DNA of 64,000 nt from CAVZXS01 sp963779325 (GTDB taxonomy: Bacteria > Bacteroidota > Bacteroidia > Chitinophagales > Chitinophagaceae), in the NCBI GenBank assembly GCA_963779325.1, contig CAVZXS010000037.1, positions 124,001 through 188,000 of the forward strand. Reading direction: 5' to 3'. The notes beneath the pieces were generated by a model, which worked only from the letters and a program-made list of their open reading frames with translations, was not told the origin of the DNA and did no database searches. Within the stretch, counting starts at the first letter, position 1; each line of letters begins with the position of its first letter. The position numbers and the translations under genes are program-made. Below, in pieces: positions 8,504 to 16,594 of the stretch.

Positions 8504-9273
8504 TGAAAAATATATTACTCCTACTTTCAGTCTTTCTCGGATCATTTCTTTTTATTACGTGCTCCAAAGAGTCGGCCAACAACGCTGCAGCACCGGGCGC
8601 CGCCGGCGCCGGCGGTTCTACGGCAAAGTTTACCATTGCAGGTAATTACTTGTATGTAGTAGATCATGAAAGTTTAAAATCATTTGATATCAGCAACCCG
8701 TCGGGCCCCGTGTATAAAGACAAAACAACAATCGGCCTGAATATCGAAACTATTTTTCCTTACGGCGATAAATTATTTATCGGGTCATCCTCATCCATGT
8801 ATATTTATTCATTAAATAACCCTGCCAAGCCGGAGCGTTTGTCAAGAGCCGAATATTCCATTCGTATGGCTTGCGACCCCGTAGTAGCAAAAGACAGCAC
8901 TGCTTATGCCACGCTTCGCTCACAAAATAACGGTCCATGCGGCGGCACAGGTATCAGTGCTTTATTGGTTTATAATATTAAAAACCTGAACTTACCCGTA
9001 GAAGTGAACAGAGTTTTCTTAAACAGCCCGCAGGGGCTTGGCGTAAAAGACAGCGCCTTGTATGTATGTGAAAGAGAAGAAGGATTAAAAATTTTTAATG
9101 TAAAGAACGCCTACAACCCGGTACAGGTAGCGCTAAAAACCGGCGAAACATATTACGATGTAATTCCGTACAATAATATTTTGATTTGCCAGGTACAGGG
9201 TGGCTTGGTTTTGTATGATATCGGCGGAGCTAATTCTTTAAAACCAGTTTTTCTATCCAAAATCTCCGATTAA
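8503..9273 (+). CDS. LVIVD-type beta-propeller lipoprotein
   Basis: The start is taken at ATG 8503, inside the previous stop codon (TAATG), rather than ATG 8491, because it gives a lipoprotein signal peptide MKNILLLLSVFLGSFLFITC with Cys20. A short Ala/Gly linker (AAAPGAAGAGG) follows. About four repeats are visible: YLYVVDHESLKSFDISNPSG, KLFIGSSSSMYIYSLNNPAK, ALLVYNIKNLNLPVEV, LYVCEREEGLKIFNVKNAYN, then LVLYDIGG. The product is 256 residues. Such proteins are exported binding or scaffold proteins. The coupling to a similar short lipoprotein before it and a beta-barrel after it suggests one envelope complex. Function unknown. Confidence 0.85.
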   Translation: MKNILLLLSVFLGSFLFITCSKESANNAAAPGAAGAGGSTAKFTIAGNYLYVVDHESLKSFDISNPSGPVYKDKTTIGLNIETIFPYGDKLFIGSSSSMYIYSLNNPAKPERLSRAEYSIRMACDPVVAKDSTAYATLRSQNNGPCGGTGISALLVYNIKNLNLPVEVNRVFLNSPQGLGVKDSALYVCEREEGLKIFNVKNAYNPVQVALKTGETYYDVIPYNNILICQVQGGLVLYDIGGANSLKPVFLSKISD

Positions 9274-9965
9274 TGATTCGTATACCATGCATGCTGATTT
9301 TATTTTTTGCAGTGAGTACGAATGTTATTGCACAAAAAGAAGCTGCCGATTTTTCAAAGGGAATTTTTCTTCGTACCAATCCTTCATCCGTATTGGAGTA
9401 TGATGCGGGTTTAATGTTAGGCATAAGATATCAGTGGAATAAAAACTTTTCTGTGACCCTGGATCCTACTTTTATTTTCTTTTCGCCGTGGATAAGCCCA
9501 AATACCAATAATGAAAAAAGTGCAATACGCGGCATTAAAGCAAGAGTTGATGTAAGGTATCATTTTGGCAACTCCAACAAAAAAAATACAAGTTATTTTA
9601 TAGCCCCGGAAGTACACTTAAAAACTATGACGCGTAAAAGTTTACAGGAATTCGGGATTAACTGCATACAGGGCAATTGCGATTATTTTCAATTGGCACG
9701 TTACAAAGAGATACGCAATGAAACAGGTTTGGCACTCAAACTGGGATTTAATACACCTCTGGGTAGTGGAGAGAACCAACGCTTTGCATTAGAAATATAC
9801 GGCGGAGTCGGGGTGAAATTCATTTATTTAAAACAAAAAGATATTCCTCTCGGCGGATCAATAGAAAATCGTTCTTTCCAAAATTCTATTTTAAGATGGG
9901 ATAGGGAAGGAGTGGCGTACCCTAACCTGCCGGGGGGTATTAAACTTTCATACCGCATCAACTGA
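9273..9965 (+). CDS. Putative outer-membrane beta-barrel protein
   Basis: Third gene of the operon, again starting inside the previous stop codon (TAATG). The 230-residue product has a cleavable signal peptide ending near NVIAQ and no lipobox. The mature part consists of alternating amphipathic strands: SVLEYDAGLMLGIRYQW, NFSVTLDPTFIFF, ARVDVRYHFG, TSYFIAPEVHL, ETGLALKLGFNTPLG, RFALEIYGGVGVKFIY, and a final GGIKLSYRIN. This pattern and size fit an 8- or 10-stranded outer-membrane barrel. No specific family is recognised. The gene order suggests it works with the two preceding surface lipoproteins. Confidence 0.8.
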   Translation: MIRIPCMLILFFAVSTNVIAQKEAADFSKGIFLRTNPSSVLEYDAGLMLGIRYQWNKNFSVTLDPTFIFFSPWISPNTNNEKSAIRGIKARVDVRYHFGNSNKKNTSYFIAPEVHLKTMTRKSLQEFGINCIQGNCDYFQLARYKEIRNETGLALKLGFNTPLGSGENQRFALEIYGGVGVKFIYLKQKDIPLGGSIENRSFQNSILRWDREGVAYPNLPGGIKLSYRIN

Positions 9966-10116
9966 TTCTAATCTTTTTTTCCACTTCTTTAAAACAACTA
10001 TTTGTTTTTTCAAAAATTGGTGTTAACTTTCTGTCAGTTACATCAACCCATCGTTCTGTATAATCCACTCCCCGGGGAAATTAAGGTTCTTTATTTTATA
10101 ACCCTGTCTGCCGATG

Positions 10117-10130
10117 CGCAGCATGCTGCG
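10117..10130. other. 14-bp palindrome upstream of the coiled-coil gene
   Basis: CGCAGCATGCTGCG is a perfect palindrome 28 bp before the chosen start at 10159, flanked by further complementary CCTGT and ACAGG. It may form a hairpin in the leader or be a binding site. The rest of the 193-bp gap (9966-10158) shows nothing clear. Confidence 0.4.
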
Positions 10131-10158
10131 AACAGGCCGGCACCTAAATTTTAATCCC

Positions 10159-10539
10159 ATGGTTCAGACAGACATCTCACAGCTTTCCGCGGAATGCAAT
10201 ACATGGAGAGAGGCATTGCGTTCCTATCGCGAAGAATTTACAAAAGCCAAACACAAACTCCAGCAACTGGCGGCAAAGCCTCTCTCCAAAGAACAACTCA
10301 CCGATGTAGAACACTTCCACAATCAATTTCACGTACAGCTCATCAACATTCACGACATTAAGCAGGCTATTAAGATGCACGAAAGAAGAGTAGTGCTGGA
10401 ACAATCTCCCGCCAATAATCACGTACAGGAAATTACTTACAATGAGCATGAAAAGTTGTACGATCAGTATCATTCATTAGAACACACTTTACAGGATCTG
10501 CGTGATGAGTTTGATGATTTTATGGAACGAACGCAGTAA
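10159..10539 (+). CDS. Small coiled-coil protein
   Basis: The 126-residue protein is almost entirely charged helix (WREALRSYREEFTKAKHKLQ, EQLTDVEHFHNQFHVQ, then EHEKLYDQYHSLEHTLQDL). It is rich in Glu, His, Gln and Lys, with no cysteine apart from one near the N-terminus, no signal peptide and no membrane segment. I start it at ATG 10159 (MVQTDISQLS); an upstream ATG at 10114 lies inside the 14-bp palindrome and adds 15 arginine-rich, non-helical residues. No family is recognised. It is followed by an A+T-rich repeat and then the EF-G paralogue, so co-transcription is uncertain. Confidence 0.75.
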   Translation: MVQTDISQLSAECNTWREALRSYREEFTKAKHKLQQLAAKPLSKEQLTDVEHFHNQFHVQLINIHDIKQAIKMHERRVVLEQSPANNHVQEITYNEHEKLYDQYHSLEHTLQDLRDEFDDFMERTQ

Positions 10540-10601
10540 GTGGAAGGTAAAGGGTTAAGGTAAACGGTAAAAGTAAAAAACTTTGTATATAGAGTATGTA
10601 A

Positions 10602-10682
10602 AGTAAATAAAGTATCCCTTTATATTCGAGATATGCTTCGTTTACTGTATGTACATTATTTACTTTATATACTTTATTTACT
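10602..10682. repeat. A+T-rich inverted repeat
   Basis: AGTAAATAAAGTAT at 10602-10615 is perfectly complementary to 10669-10682. The surrounding 10560-10710 is built of many variants of TAAAGTA/TACTTTA, so longer imperfect pairing is likely. The 18 nt at 10657-10674 recur exactly at 47327-47344. The gap of 233 bp between two plus-strand genes holds nothing else visible. Confidence 0.6.
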
Positions 10683-10772
10683 CTATAAAACTTTATACTA
10701 CTTTATTACTAAAAAAAACTACCGGCTAAATTCAGCGACAACAATTAATTCTTCATCTCTAAATCGATTGCT

Positions 10773-12908
10773 ATGGCAGAGTTTGATACTTCACACGTAA
10801 AAAACATTGTCTTGCTGGGCCATGCCGGCTCCGGTAAGACAACATTAGCGGAGTGCATGCTTTTTGAAGCAGGCATTATTAACCGCCGCGGCACAATAGC
10901 CGAAAGAAATACAACAGGTGATTACCACGAACTGGAACAGGAACGTGGCAATTCTATTTTCAGCAAGCTCCTGCACACCAAATGGCGGGGCTTTAAAATA
11001 AATATTCTTGATACACCGGGGTATGATGATTTTACCGGCGAAGTAATTTCGGCGCTGCGGGTAGCGGATACCGGTGTGATGCTGGTAAATGCCGCGATGG
11101 GTGTAGAAGTAGGTACTGATGTCATTTGGGAATACACGGAAAAATTTAAAACACCGATGATTCTCGCCATTAATAAACTAGACGATGATAAAGCTGATTT
11201 TGATAAAACGGTGGCGGAAATAAAAAGTCATTTTGGAAATAAAATAGTAGTAGTACAATATCCGCGTCAGCAAGGCGCCGGATTTCATGAAATAATAGAT
11301 GTACTGCGCATGACGCTGTATAAATTTAAAGATACGGGCGGCAAACCCGAAAAGCTGCCGATACCGGATGATGAACAGGCCAAAGCGGACGCACTGCATA
11401 AAGAACTGATAGAAGCCATAGCAAGTAATGATGAAACATTGATGGAGAAATATTTTGACAAAGGAGAACTGAGCGAAGATGAAATGAAAGAAGGGATGAA
11501 GAAGGCCATGATTAATCATGATCTGTTTCCGTTGTTCTGTTTATCGGCCGAGCGAAATATGGGCAGCGGCCGCCTGATGGGTTTTATTGATAATGTATGC
11601 CCGGCCGCTAATGAAATGCCGCCGCAAATAACAAAAAGAGGAGATAAACTTACCTGCGACGCGGCAGGGCCCGCCTGCATTTTTATTTACAAAACAGTTA
11701 GTGAACCGCATGTGGGTGAACTGTCTTTCTTTAAAGTATATTCCGGTACGGTAAAAAGCGGAATGGATTTGGAAAATGAAATTACCGGCGTATCGGAAAA
11801 AATAAATCAATTGTTTTTAGTAGAAGGTAATAAACGAACCAATATAAATGAACTGGTAGCGGGTGATATAGGCGCTACGTTGAAATTAAAAAATACGCAT
11901 GTAAATAATACGCTGCATGTTAAAGGGAAAAATTATGAACTGAACCCGATAGAATTTCCCTCGCTCAATATGACCGTGGCTATTGAAACGGTGAAGAAAG
12001 GAGAGGAGGAAAAATTATCGCAGGCCCTGCATCAATTAAGAGAAGAAGACCCTACACTGATTGTAGAAATTTCTTCGGAGCTGCACCAGACACTAATACA
12101 TTGCCGGGGCGATATGCACCTGGCGGTGGCCAAGTGGAAAATTGAACATAACAATAAGCTGGAAGTAAAATTTGTTAAACCAAAAATTCCTTACAGGGAA
12201 ACCATCAGGAAAATGGCTGAATCAAATTACCGTCACAAAAAACAAAGCGGTGGTTCCGGCCAATTTGGAGAAGTGTTTATGCGCATAGAACCCTGGCACG
12301 AAGGAATGCCCGAGCCCAACGGTTTAAATGTACGTGCAAGAGATACTTACGAATTGGATTGGGGCGGCAAATTGGTTTTTTATAATTGTATTGTCGGCGG
12401 CGCTATTGATGTACGTTTTCTGCCATCCATATTAAAAGGTGTAATGGAAAAAATGCAGAACGGACCGCTTACCGGTTCTTATGCAAGAGATATACGGGTA
12501 TCCGTGTATGATGGTAAAATGCACCCCGTAGACAGTAATGATATTTCTTTTAAAATAGCCGGACTACAGGCATTCCGCCAGGCGTTTCAGCAAGCCGATC
12601 CGCAAATATTGGAACCCATTTATCGTGTACAGGTTTTGTGTCCGGATGATTTGACCGGCGCAGTGATGGGAGATTTACAAAGCCGTCGTGCCATTGTAGA
12701 AGGTATCGATGCCGAAGGTAATTTTCAAAAAATAATAGCTAAAGTGCCGTTGGTCGAAATGGATGGTTATTCATCGTCTATACGGTCTATTACGCAGGGC
12801 AGGGCTAAATTTAAAATGCAATTCAGTGAGTATACTGCTGTGCCTTTTGACTTGCAACGAAAACTAATTGATGAATACAGCAAGACGGCTAAGGAAGAGT
12901 ATGCTTAG
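10773..12908 (+). CDS. Elongation factor G paralogue (EF-G-like GTPase)
   Basis: The 711-residue protein has the EF-G domain order. The G domain shows P-loop GHAGSGKTT, G3 DTPGYDDF and G4 NKLD, followed by domain II, domain III, domain IV (SGGSGQFGEVFMRIEP) and a C-terminal domain with VPLVEMDGYSSSIRSITQG. It differs from housekeeping EF-G at switch I, where the usual RGITI reads RGNSI and the flanking sequence is diverged (AERNTTGDYHELEQ). That fits the EF-G2-like paralogues common in Bacteroidota, which carry a separate function in translocation or ribosome recycling. No neighbouring rpsL, rpsG or tuf is present, which also argues against the primary fusA. The exact role is inferred. Confidence 0.9.
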   Translation: MAEFDTSHVKNIVLLGHAGSGKTTLAECMLFEAGIINRRGTIAERNTTGDYHELEQERGNSIFSKLLHTKWRGFKINILDTPGYDDFTGEVISALRVADTGVMLVNAAMGVEVGTDVIWEYTEKFKTPMILAINKLDDDKADFDKTVAEIKSHFGNKIVVVQYPRQQGAGFHEIIDVLRMTLYKFKDTGGKPEKLPIPDDEQAKADALHKELIEAIASNDETLMEKYFDKGELSEDEMKEGMKKAMINHDLFPLFCLSAERNMGSGRLMGFIDNVCPAANEMPPQITKRGDKLTCDAAGPACIFIYKTVSEPHVGELSFFKVYSGTVKSGMDLENEITGVSEKINQLFLVEGNKRTNINELVAGDIGATLKLKNTHVNNTLHVKGKNYELNPIEFPSLNMTVAIETVKKGEEEKLSQALHQLREEDPTLIVEISSELHQTLIHCRGDMHLAVAKWKIEHNNKLEVKFVKPKIPYRETIRKMAESNYRHKKQSGGSGQFGEVFMRIEPWHEGMPEPNGLNVRARDTYELDWGGKLVFYNCIVGGAIDVRFLPSILKGVMEKMQNGPLTGSYARDIRVSVYDGKMHPVDSNDISFKIAGLQAFRQAFQQADPQILEPIYRVQVLCPDDLTGAVMGDLQSRRAIVEGIDAEGNFQKIIAKVPLVEMDGYSSSIRSITQGRAKFKMQFSEYTAVPFDLQRKLIDEYSKTAKEEYA

Positions 12909-12917
12909 TTTAAATTA

Positions 12918-13167
12918 ATTGCTCGCAGGGGCGCAGAGCTAACAGAGATTCATAAGAAATTATTCTCTGCGACACTCATACACTGATATTCACGGAGGAA
13001 AGTTTTTCTCTGTCGATCTCTGCCTCTCAGCGTGGAATATTTTTTGATATTTGGCACGCAGAGTAGCGGAGTATGCAGAGGTTCGTGGTTAATATGTTTT
13101 TCTCTGCGACCTCTGCCTCTCAGCGTGGATTTTTTTTCTCTGCAATTTCTGCACCCCTGCGTGCAAT
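12918..13167. repeat. 250-bp imperfect inverted repeat (GCAGAG-rich family)
   Basis: The first 20 bp (12918-12937) and last 20 bp (13148-13167) are complementary at 18 of 20 positions. Between them the motifs CTCTGCG, CTCTGCCTCTCAGCGTGGA (present twice, near 13018 and 13111) and their complements (GCAGAGTAGCGGAGTATGCAGAG) recur. It fills nearly all of the 263-bp gap between the convergent EF-G-like and ABC permease genes. Related sequence is found at 35150-35226. It may be a non-autonomous mobile repeat and may also stop transcription from both sides. Confidence 0.75.
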
Positions 13168-13171
13168 CTTT

Positions 13172-14506
13172 TTACCGGAACTGTATTGCCTTTACCGGTT
13201 GCACCCGTCGTACAATAAAGCTGGGAATAGTAAGTACTAAAAACGAGACTATCAAAGTAGCGATACAAACCAATGCTACCTGCCACCAAATAATTTTTAC
13301 CGCGGCGGTATGCATATAGTAAGCGTCTTCATCTAATTTTATAAAACCCGTAGCGAGTTGCAGCCAACAAATACCCAAGCCGAAGAAAAGACCGATAATA
13401 ATACCCGTCAGTGTAATGAGCGAGGAGTGTTGTAAAAATATTTTTTGGACGGTAATATCCGTTGCGCCCAATGCTTTTAATACACCAATCATTCGAATAC
13501 GTTCCAGCACCAATATAATTAAGCAGGTGATTAAATTTATAACCGCTACTATCGTCATAAAACCGATTAGTACATTACGGGTAGTGTCCTGCATATTCAA
13601 CCAATCAAAAATATTCTGGTAACTTTCATTAATACCCTTGGTATCCCATTTTTGAGGAAAGACATCCATCTCGTACAGTTCATTTTTTATTTTATCCATC
13701 TTGCGGTAATCATGCAGAAATACTTCGTAACCGCCGATATTGTTTTTCGTCCAGCCGTTGGCAAGCCGTTGTATCAACCTTATATCGCCAATGGCGAATG
13801 TTTTATCATAGTCTTCAATACCGGTTTTATAAATTCCTACTACCGGTAATTTGCGGGGTCTTGTTGTACCATCGTCCTGTATAAAATAAGTGAGGATCGT
13901 ATCATTTACTTTTAACTTGAGCAGGTTGGCGGCATAGGCTGAAATAATAATTTCTTTACTGTACGAAGTGTCTTCATAATTTATCCAGCGGCCCTGTTTT
14001 AAAAAAGTAGTAAATTCTTTGCTGTCATAATCTGTACCGAGTCCTTTAATTAATACGCCGTGCATCTCTTCGTTCGTTTTCAATATGGCGTACTTGGTAG
14101 CAAAAGCATGTATGCTTTTTACAGCCGGATTTTTTTTTATAGCGGCCGCTACGGTATCGTTTTTTATAATGGGACTTTGCTCCGCTATCTGCGACCGCTC
14201 CGGTTGTTTGTCCTGCACCCTGATATGCCCCCAAAAGCTGAAAATCTTATTGCTTACCGTTTGCTGAAAACCATTGACAAAGGCTAAGGTAACAATCATG
14301 ACCGCTACGCTGATAGCCGTGGCGGTAACGGAAAGCCTGATGATAAAACGGGAAAAAGACTTTTGCCTGTTAAAGGCGATACGGTTTGCTATAAAGCCGG
14401 CAATATTCAAATGGGTTAAGTTTATTTTTTCAAAAATACGGGATGAAATTGAAATGAGCTTTTCTATTGTGAGGAGGCTGCTGATTTGGGGTTTGATGAT
14501 AATCAA
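13172..14506 (-). CDS. ABC transporter permease of the LolC/E-FtsX type
   Basis: The 444-residue protein has the MacB/FtsX permease plan: a first membrane helix (SVTATAISVAVMIVTLAFVNGFQQ, about residues 58-81), a periplasmic core of about 200 residues, then three helices (NVLIGFMTIVAVINLITCLI; ITLTGIIIGLFFGLGI; IIWWQVALVCIATLIVSFLV). The sequences RIRMIGVLKALGATD and QKIFLQHSSLI, and the final RRVQPVKAIQFR, are family hallmarks. These proteins drive lipoprotein release to the outer membrane with an ATPase encoded elsewhere. The start is uncertain: ATG 14506 gives about 34 extra residues before the AGFIANRIAF block, where relatives usually begin. Substrate specificity is inferred. Confidence 0.9.
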   Translation of the reverse strand: MIIIKPQISSLLTIEKLISISSRIFEKINLTHLNIAGFIANRIAFNRQKSFSRFIIRLSVTATAISVAVMIVTLAFVNGFQQTVSNKIFSFWGHIRVQDKQPERSQIAEQSPIIKNDTVAAAIKKNPAVKSIHAFATKYAILKTNEEMHGVLIKGLGTDYDSKEFTTFLKQGRWINYEDTSYSKEIIISAYAANLLKLKVNDTILTYFIQDDGTTRPRKLPVVGIYKTGIEDYDKTFAIGDIRLIQRLANGWTKNNIGGYEVFLHDYRKMDKIKNELYEMDVFPQKWDTKGINESYQNIFDWLNMQDTTRNVLIGFMTIVAVINLITCLIILVLERIRMIGVLKALGATDITVQKIFLQHSSLITLTGIIIGLFFGLGICWLQLATGFIKLDEDAYYMHTAAVKIIWWQVALVCIATLIVSFLVLTIPSFIVRRVQPVKAIQFR

Positions 14507-14617
14507 AAACTTGAAAATTTGGATTTGCGGGAAGTTGAGTCTATTTTAGTGTTAGCGGTAATTTTGCGGATACCCTATGTAATTGCAGCTTCTTTTGCAT
14601 CAAGTCATAAAACAACA

Positions 14618-15232
14618 ATGAGAAAACATTCTATTTTATTTATTTTATCATTCTTTATCTCGACACTTTCCTTCGGGCAAAAAATAAGAGATTATTATAT
14701 TCCCGTTGACAGTTTAAGAAGTGAACAATTTAGACTTCTAACTGATTCAACAATCGAGTTCAGTAATATCCCAAGACATATGAGTCCTTTTATGAAAGCT
14801 GTTTATAAATATTTTGCGACTGACACGACAATTGAAATAATACCAGGGCAATTAGTAGAGACTGACACACTGCAAAAAGGAATTTTTATCAAATTGCCTG
14901 ACCTCAAAGAAAAGCTAAGTTTGAATAAAATTAATGGCGGTTTTATTGACAATAAACATTCAATAATTTATGTAAGGCAAAAGAACTTTGGTAAAAATCC
15001 GAGCCTTGCTTATATAATTGACGGTAAGACATATTTTCAAGATATTGGTCAAACAGACGGTTATGGACTGGTAAGAAAAAAACCAAAGACAAATAAAGCG
15101 CTTCAAAAAAATTTGAAAAATTTAAATATAGGCAATTGCAATATTGAAATTGTAAAAGGCGGGCTTAATGCTTACAAAAGATTTGGAATTAAAAGTGTTT
15201 ATGGCGCAGTTATTATTTCGACAAGAAAATAA
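14618..15232 (+). CDS. Exported protein of unknown function with plug-like C-terminus
   Basis: The chosen ATG 14618 gives a signal peptide (MRKHSILFILSFFISTLSFGQ) with likely cleavage before Lys; the longer frame from 14486 starts inside the promoter region of the divergent permease gene. The mature part of about 185 residues is basic and Asn-rich. Its end, GGLNAYKRFGIKSVYGAVIISTRK, follows the pattern of TonB-receptor plug ends (xxYGxxGAxGVIxITTK), also found in small exported Bacteroidota proteins without a barrel. The codon use is more A+T-rich than in neighbours. A hairpin follows the stop codon at once. Function unknown. Confidence 0.78.
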   Translation: MRKHSILFILSFFISTLSFGQKIRDYYIPVDSLRSEQFRLLTDSTIEFSNIPRHMSPFMKAVYKYFATDTTIEIIPGQLVETDTLQKGIFIKLPDLKEKLSLNKINGGFIDNKHSIIYVRQKNFGKNPSLAYIIDGKTYFQDIGQTDGYGLVRKKPKTNKALQKNLKNLNIGNCNIEIVKGGLNAYKRFGIKSVYGAVIISTRK

Positions 15233-15235
15233 AAC

Positions 15236-15269
15236 TACCTATATACATTGGGTCCAATGTATATAGGTA
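15236..15269. terminator. Long perfect hairpin after the exported-protein gene
   Basis: A perfect 16-bp stem (TACCTATATACATTGG at 15236-15251 and its complement at 15254-15269) with a 2-nt gap starts 3 bp after the stop codon. No T-run follows, so it may act as a terminator, an RNA-stabilising hairpin or a binding site. Confidence 0.6.
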
Positions 15270-15308
15270 TTAGAGAAGGATCATATGGTTAATACTTATT
15301 CGATGCTG

Positions 15309-15456
15309 TTTACGCCGTTGTTGGTGTTCGGCCTAAGAATATTTCAACTAAGGACATCGCACCAAACTGGCTATGGTAAAGTTTCATAAATTGTGTTGTT
15401 GGTGATGAGAGCTACTGAAGTCATACTCTGATTTTTGAACATCAACAACGGCGTAA
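15309..15456. repeat. 148-bp region with 21-bp inverted repeats
   Basis: The 21 bp at 15309-15329 and 15436-15456 are complementary except at one position. A third partial copy, GTTGTTGGTG, lies near 15397 and can also pair with the right arm, so alternative foldings exist. A second small stem (CGGCAG / CTGCCG) occurs at 15507-15534. The 409-bp gap 15233-15641 has no convincing gene. The layout recalls recombination or folding sites between small acquired genes. Confidence 0.65.
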
Positions 15457-15641
15457 AAAACCATTCTCTATTTGACTGTATCCACATACTGTGTATATTT
15501 ATAGAGCGGCAGCAAGTTTTTTCACAAACTGCCGTTAGTTGCAAGTGTATAGTGACACTCAACGACGGGCAAACACTTCAACGGAAAACGAAAATTTGAT
15601 ACGGAAAATATTAAATGTAACAACTTAATAAAGTAAATAAA

Positions 15642-16079
15642 ATGGCACAAATAAATCCTCACATTAACTTCAACGGAAATGCAGAAGAAGCATTTACCTT
15701 TTACAAATCAGTATTTGGCGGAGAGTTCGCAAAAGTTATGCGTTTCAAAGACCTTGCAAGTGATGAATTTCCGGTAGCAGAAAATGAAGCAAATAAAATA
15801 ATGCACATTGCTTTGCCAATCGGTAAAAACATATTAATGGCTAATGATGTGCCTGAAAGTATGGGCAAAACAAATGAAAACGAAAACAGAAGCAAAATTT
15901 CGATAAGTACAGAGAGTAAGGAAGAAGCAGATAAATTATTCAACGGACTTTCAGCAGGTGGACAAATAGAAATGCCTATTGCAGACAGTCCGTGGGGTTC
16001 GTATTTTGGAATGTTTAGAGACAAATATGGTATTGAATGGATGGTGGACTTTGATCCAAAATATAACCGGCAAAAGTAA
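15642..16079 (+). CDS. VOC family protein, PhnB-like
   Basis: The 145-residue protein starts MAQINPHINFNGNAEEAF and has the PhnB-like glyoxalase/bleomycin-resistance fold signature: FYKSVFGGEF, IMHIALPIGKNILMANDVPE, ISISTESKEEADKLFNGLS, and WGSYFGMFRDKYGIEWMVDF. The family is broad and includes metal-dependent enzymes and binding proteins; most PhnB-like members have no proven reaction. The gene is alone on its strand side, preceded by the inverted-repeat region and followed by a 515-bp gap. The surrounding A+T-rich DNA suggests a small acquired segment. Fold assignment is firm, function open. Confidence 0.88.
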   Translation: MAQINPHINFNGNAEEAFTFYKSVFGGEFAKVMRFKDLASDEFPVAENEANKIMHIALPIGKNILMANDVPESMGKTNENENRSKISISTESKEEADKLFNGLSAGGQIEMPIADSPWGSYFGMFRDKYGIEWMVDFDPKYNRQK

Positions 16080-16594
16080 CTGAAGAAACAACGAACGCCC
16101 GGCATCGGTTCCTATGTAACGCAGTGTGAAGGGTTTCTTTTTCCTTCCCGTGTGTTATACATTTTGATGCTGTTGGTACATCGTCAAAAAAAAGTATCAA
16201 AGCTTGATCCTTCATAACCGTTGGAATATGAATAAAAGTCTTTTTCTAAAATCAGGTGATGTATCAATTAGAAAATAGTAAACAGTATGCAAGAGAACGC
16301 AGAGAATATTTTATTTAATTTACTTAGCTCAGCGAATCCACACCGATGAACTCAAACTGAACCACTCTCCAAAATTATTCAATATCAAATCGGGCTGACT
16401 TTTGTCTACCTTTACCAAAAGGTTTTTTCTCTAAAAACTTCACTTCGTATGCTTTTGGTCTTATTCTTCTGCTGAAATGTACATGTCATCATTACTGACT
16501 TTTTTGCGGGATGTAAAGGCATGATATTAGTAAGTATATAGTTTAGGCATCAATTTTACAGTCGTCATTGTGTTATGTTAAAAATATTGTGAGC
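16080..16594. other. 515-bp gap without a convincing gene
   Basis: No RNA gene or promoter pair stands out. On the minus strand 16375-16470 there is a short open stretch reading RRIRPKAYEVKFLEKKPFG and ending in a stop codon; a stop codon lies six codons further upstream in the same frame. It could be the tail of a decayed gene but is too short to classify. The leader of the glucan synthase gene must start somewhere in the last 200 bp. Confidence 0.5.

Noticed and set aside
13032..13319. 95-residue open frame on the plus strand
   Set aside because: It is made largely of the GCAGAG-rich repeat and continues antisense into the ABC permease gene; no signal peptide or family pattern.
15233..15641. 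Possible integron attC sites
   Set aside because: Strong inverted repeats exist, but I could not find a proper RYYYAAC...GTTRRRY core and no integrase gene is in the window, so no recombination site is annotated.
16375..16470. Minus-strand open stretch reading RPKAYEVKFLEKK, possible gene tail
   Set aside because: Only about 31 codons are open between stops, without a start codon. It may be a remnant, but I cannot name a family, so it is not listed as a pseudogene.
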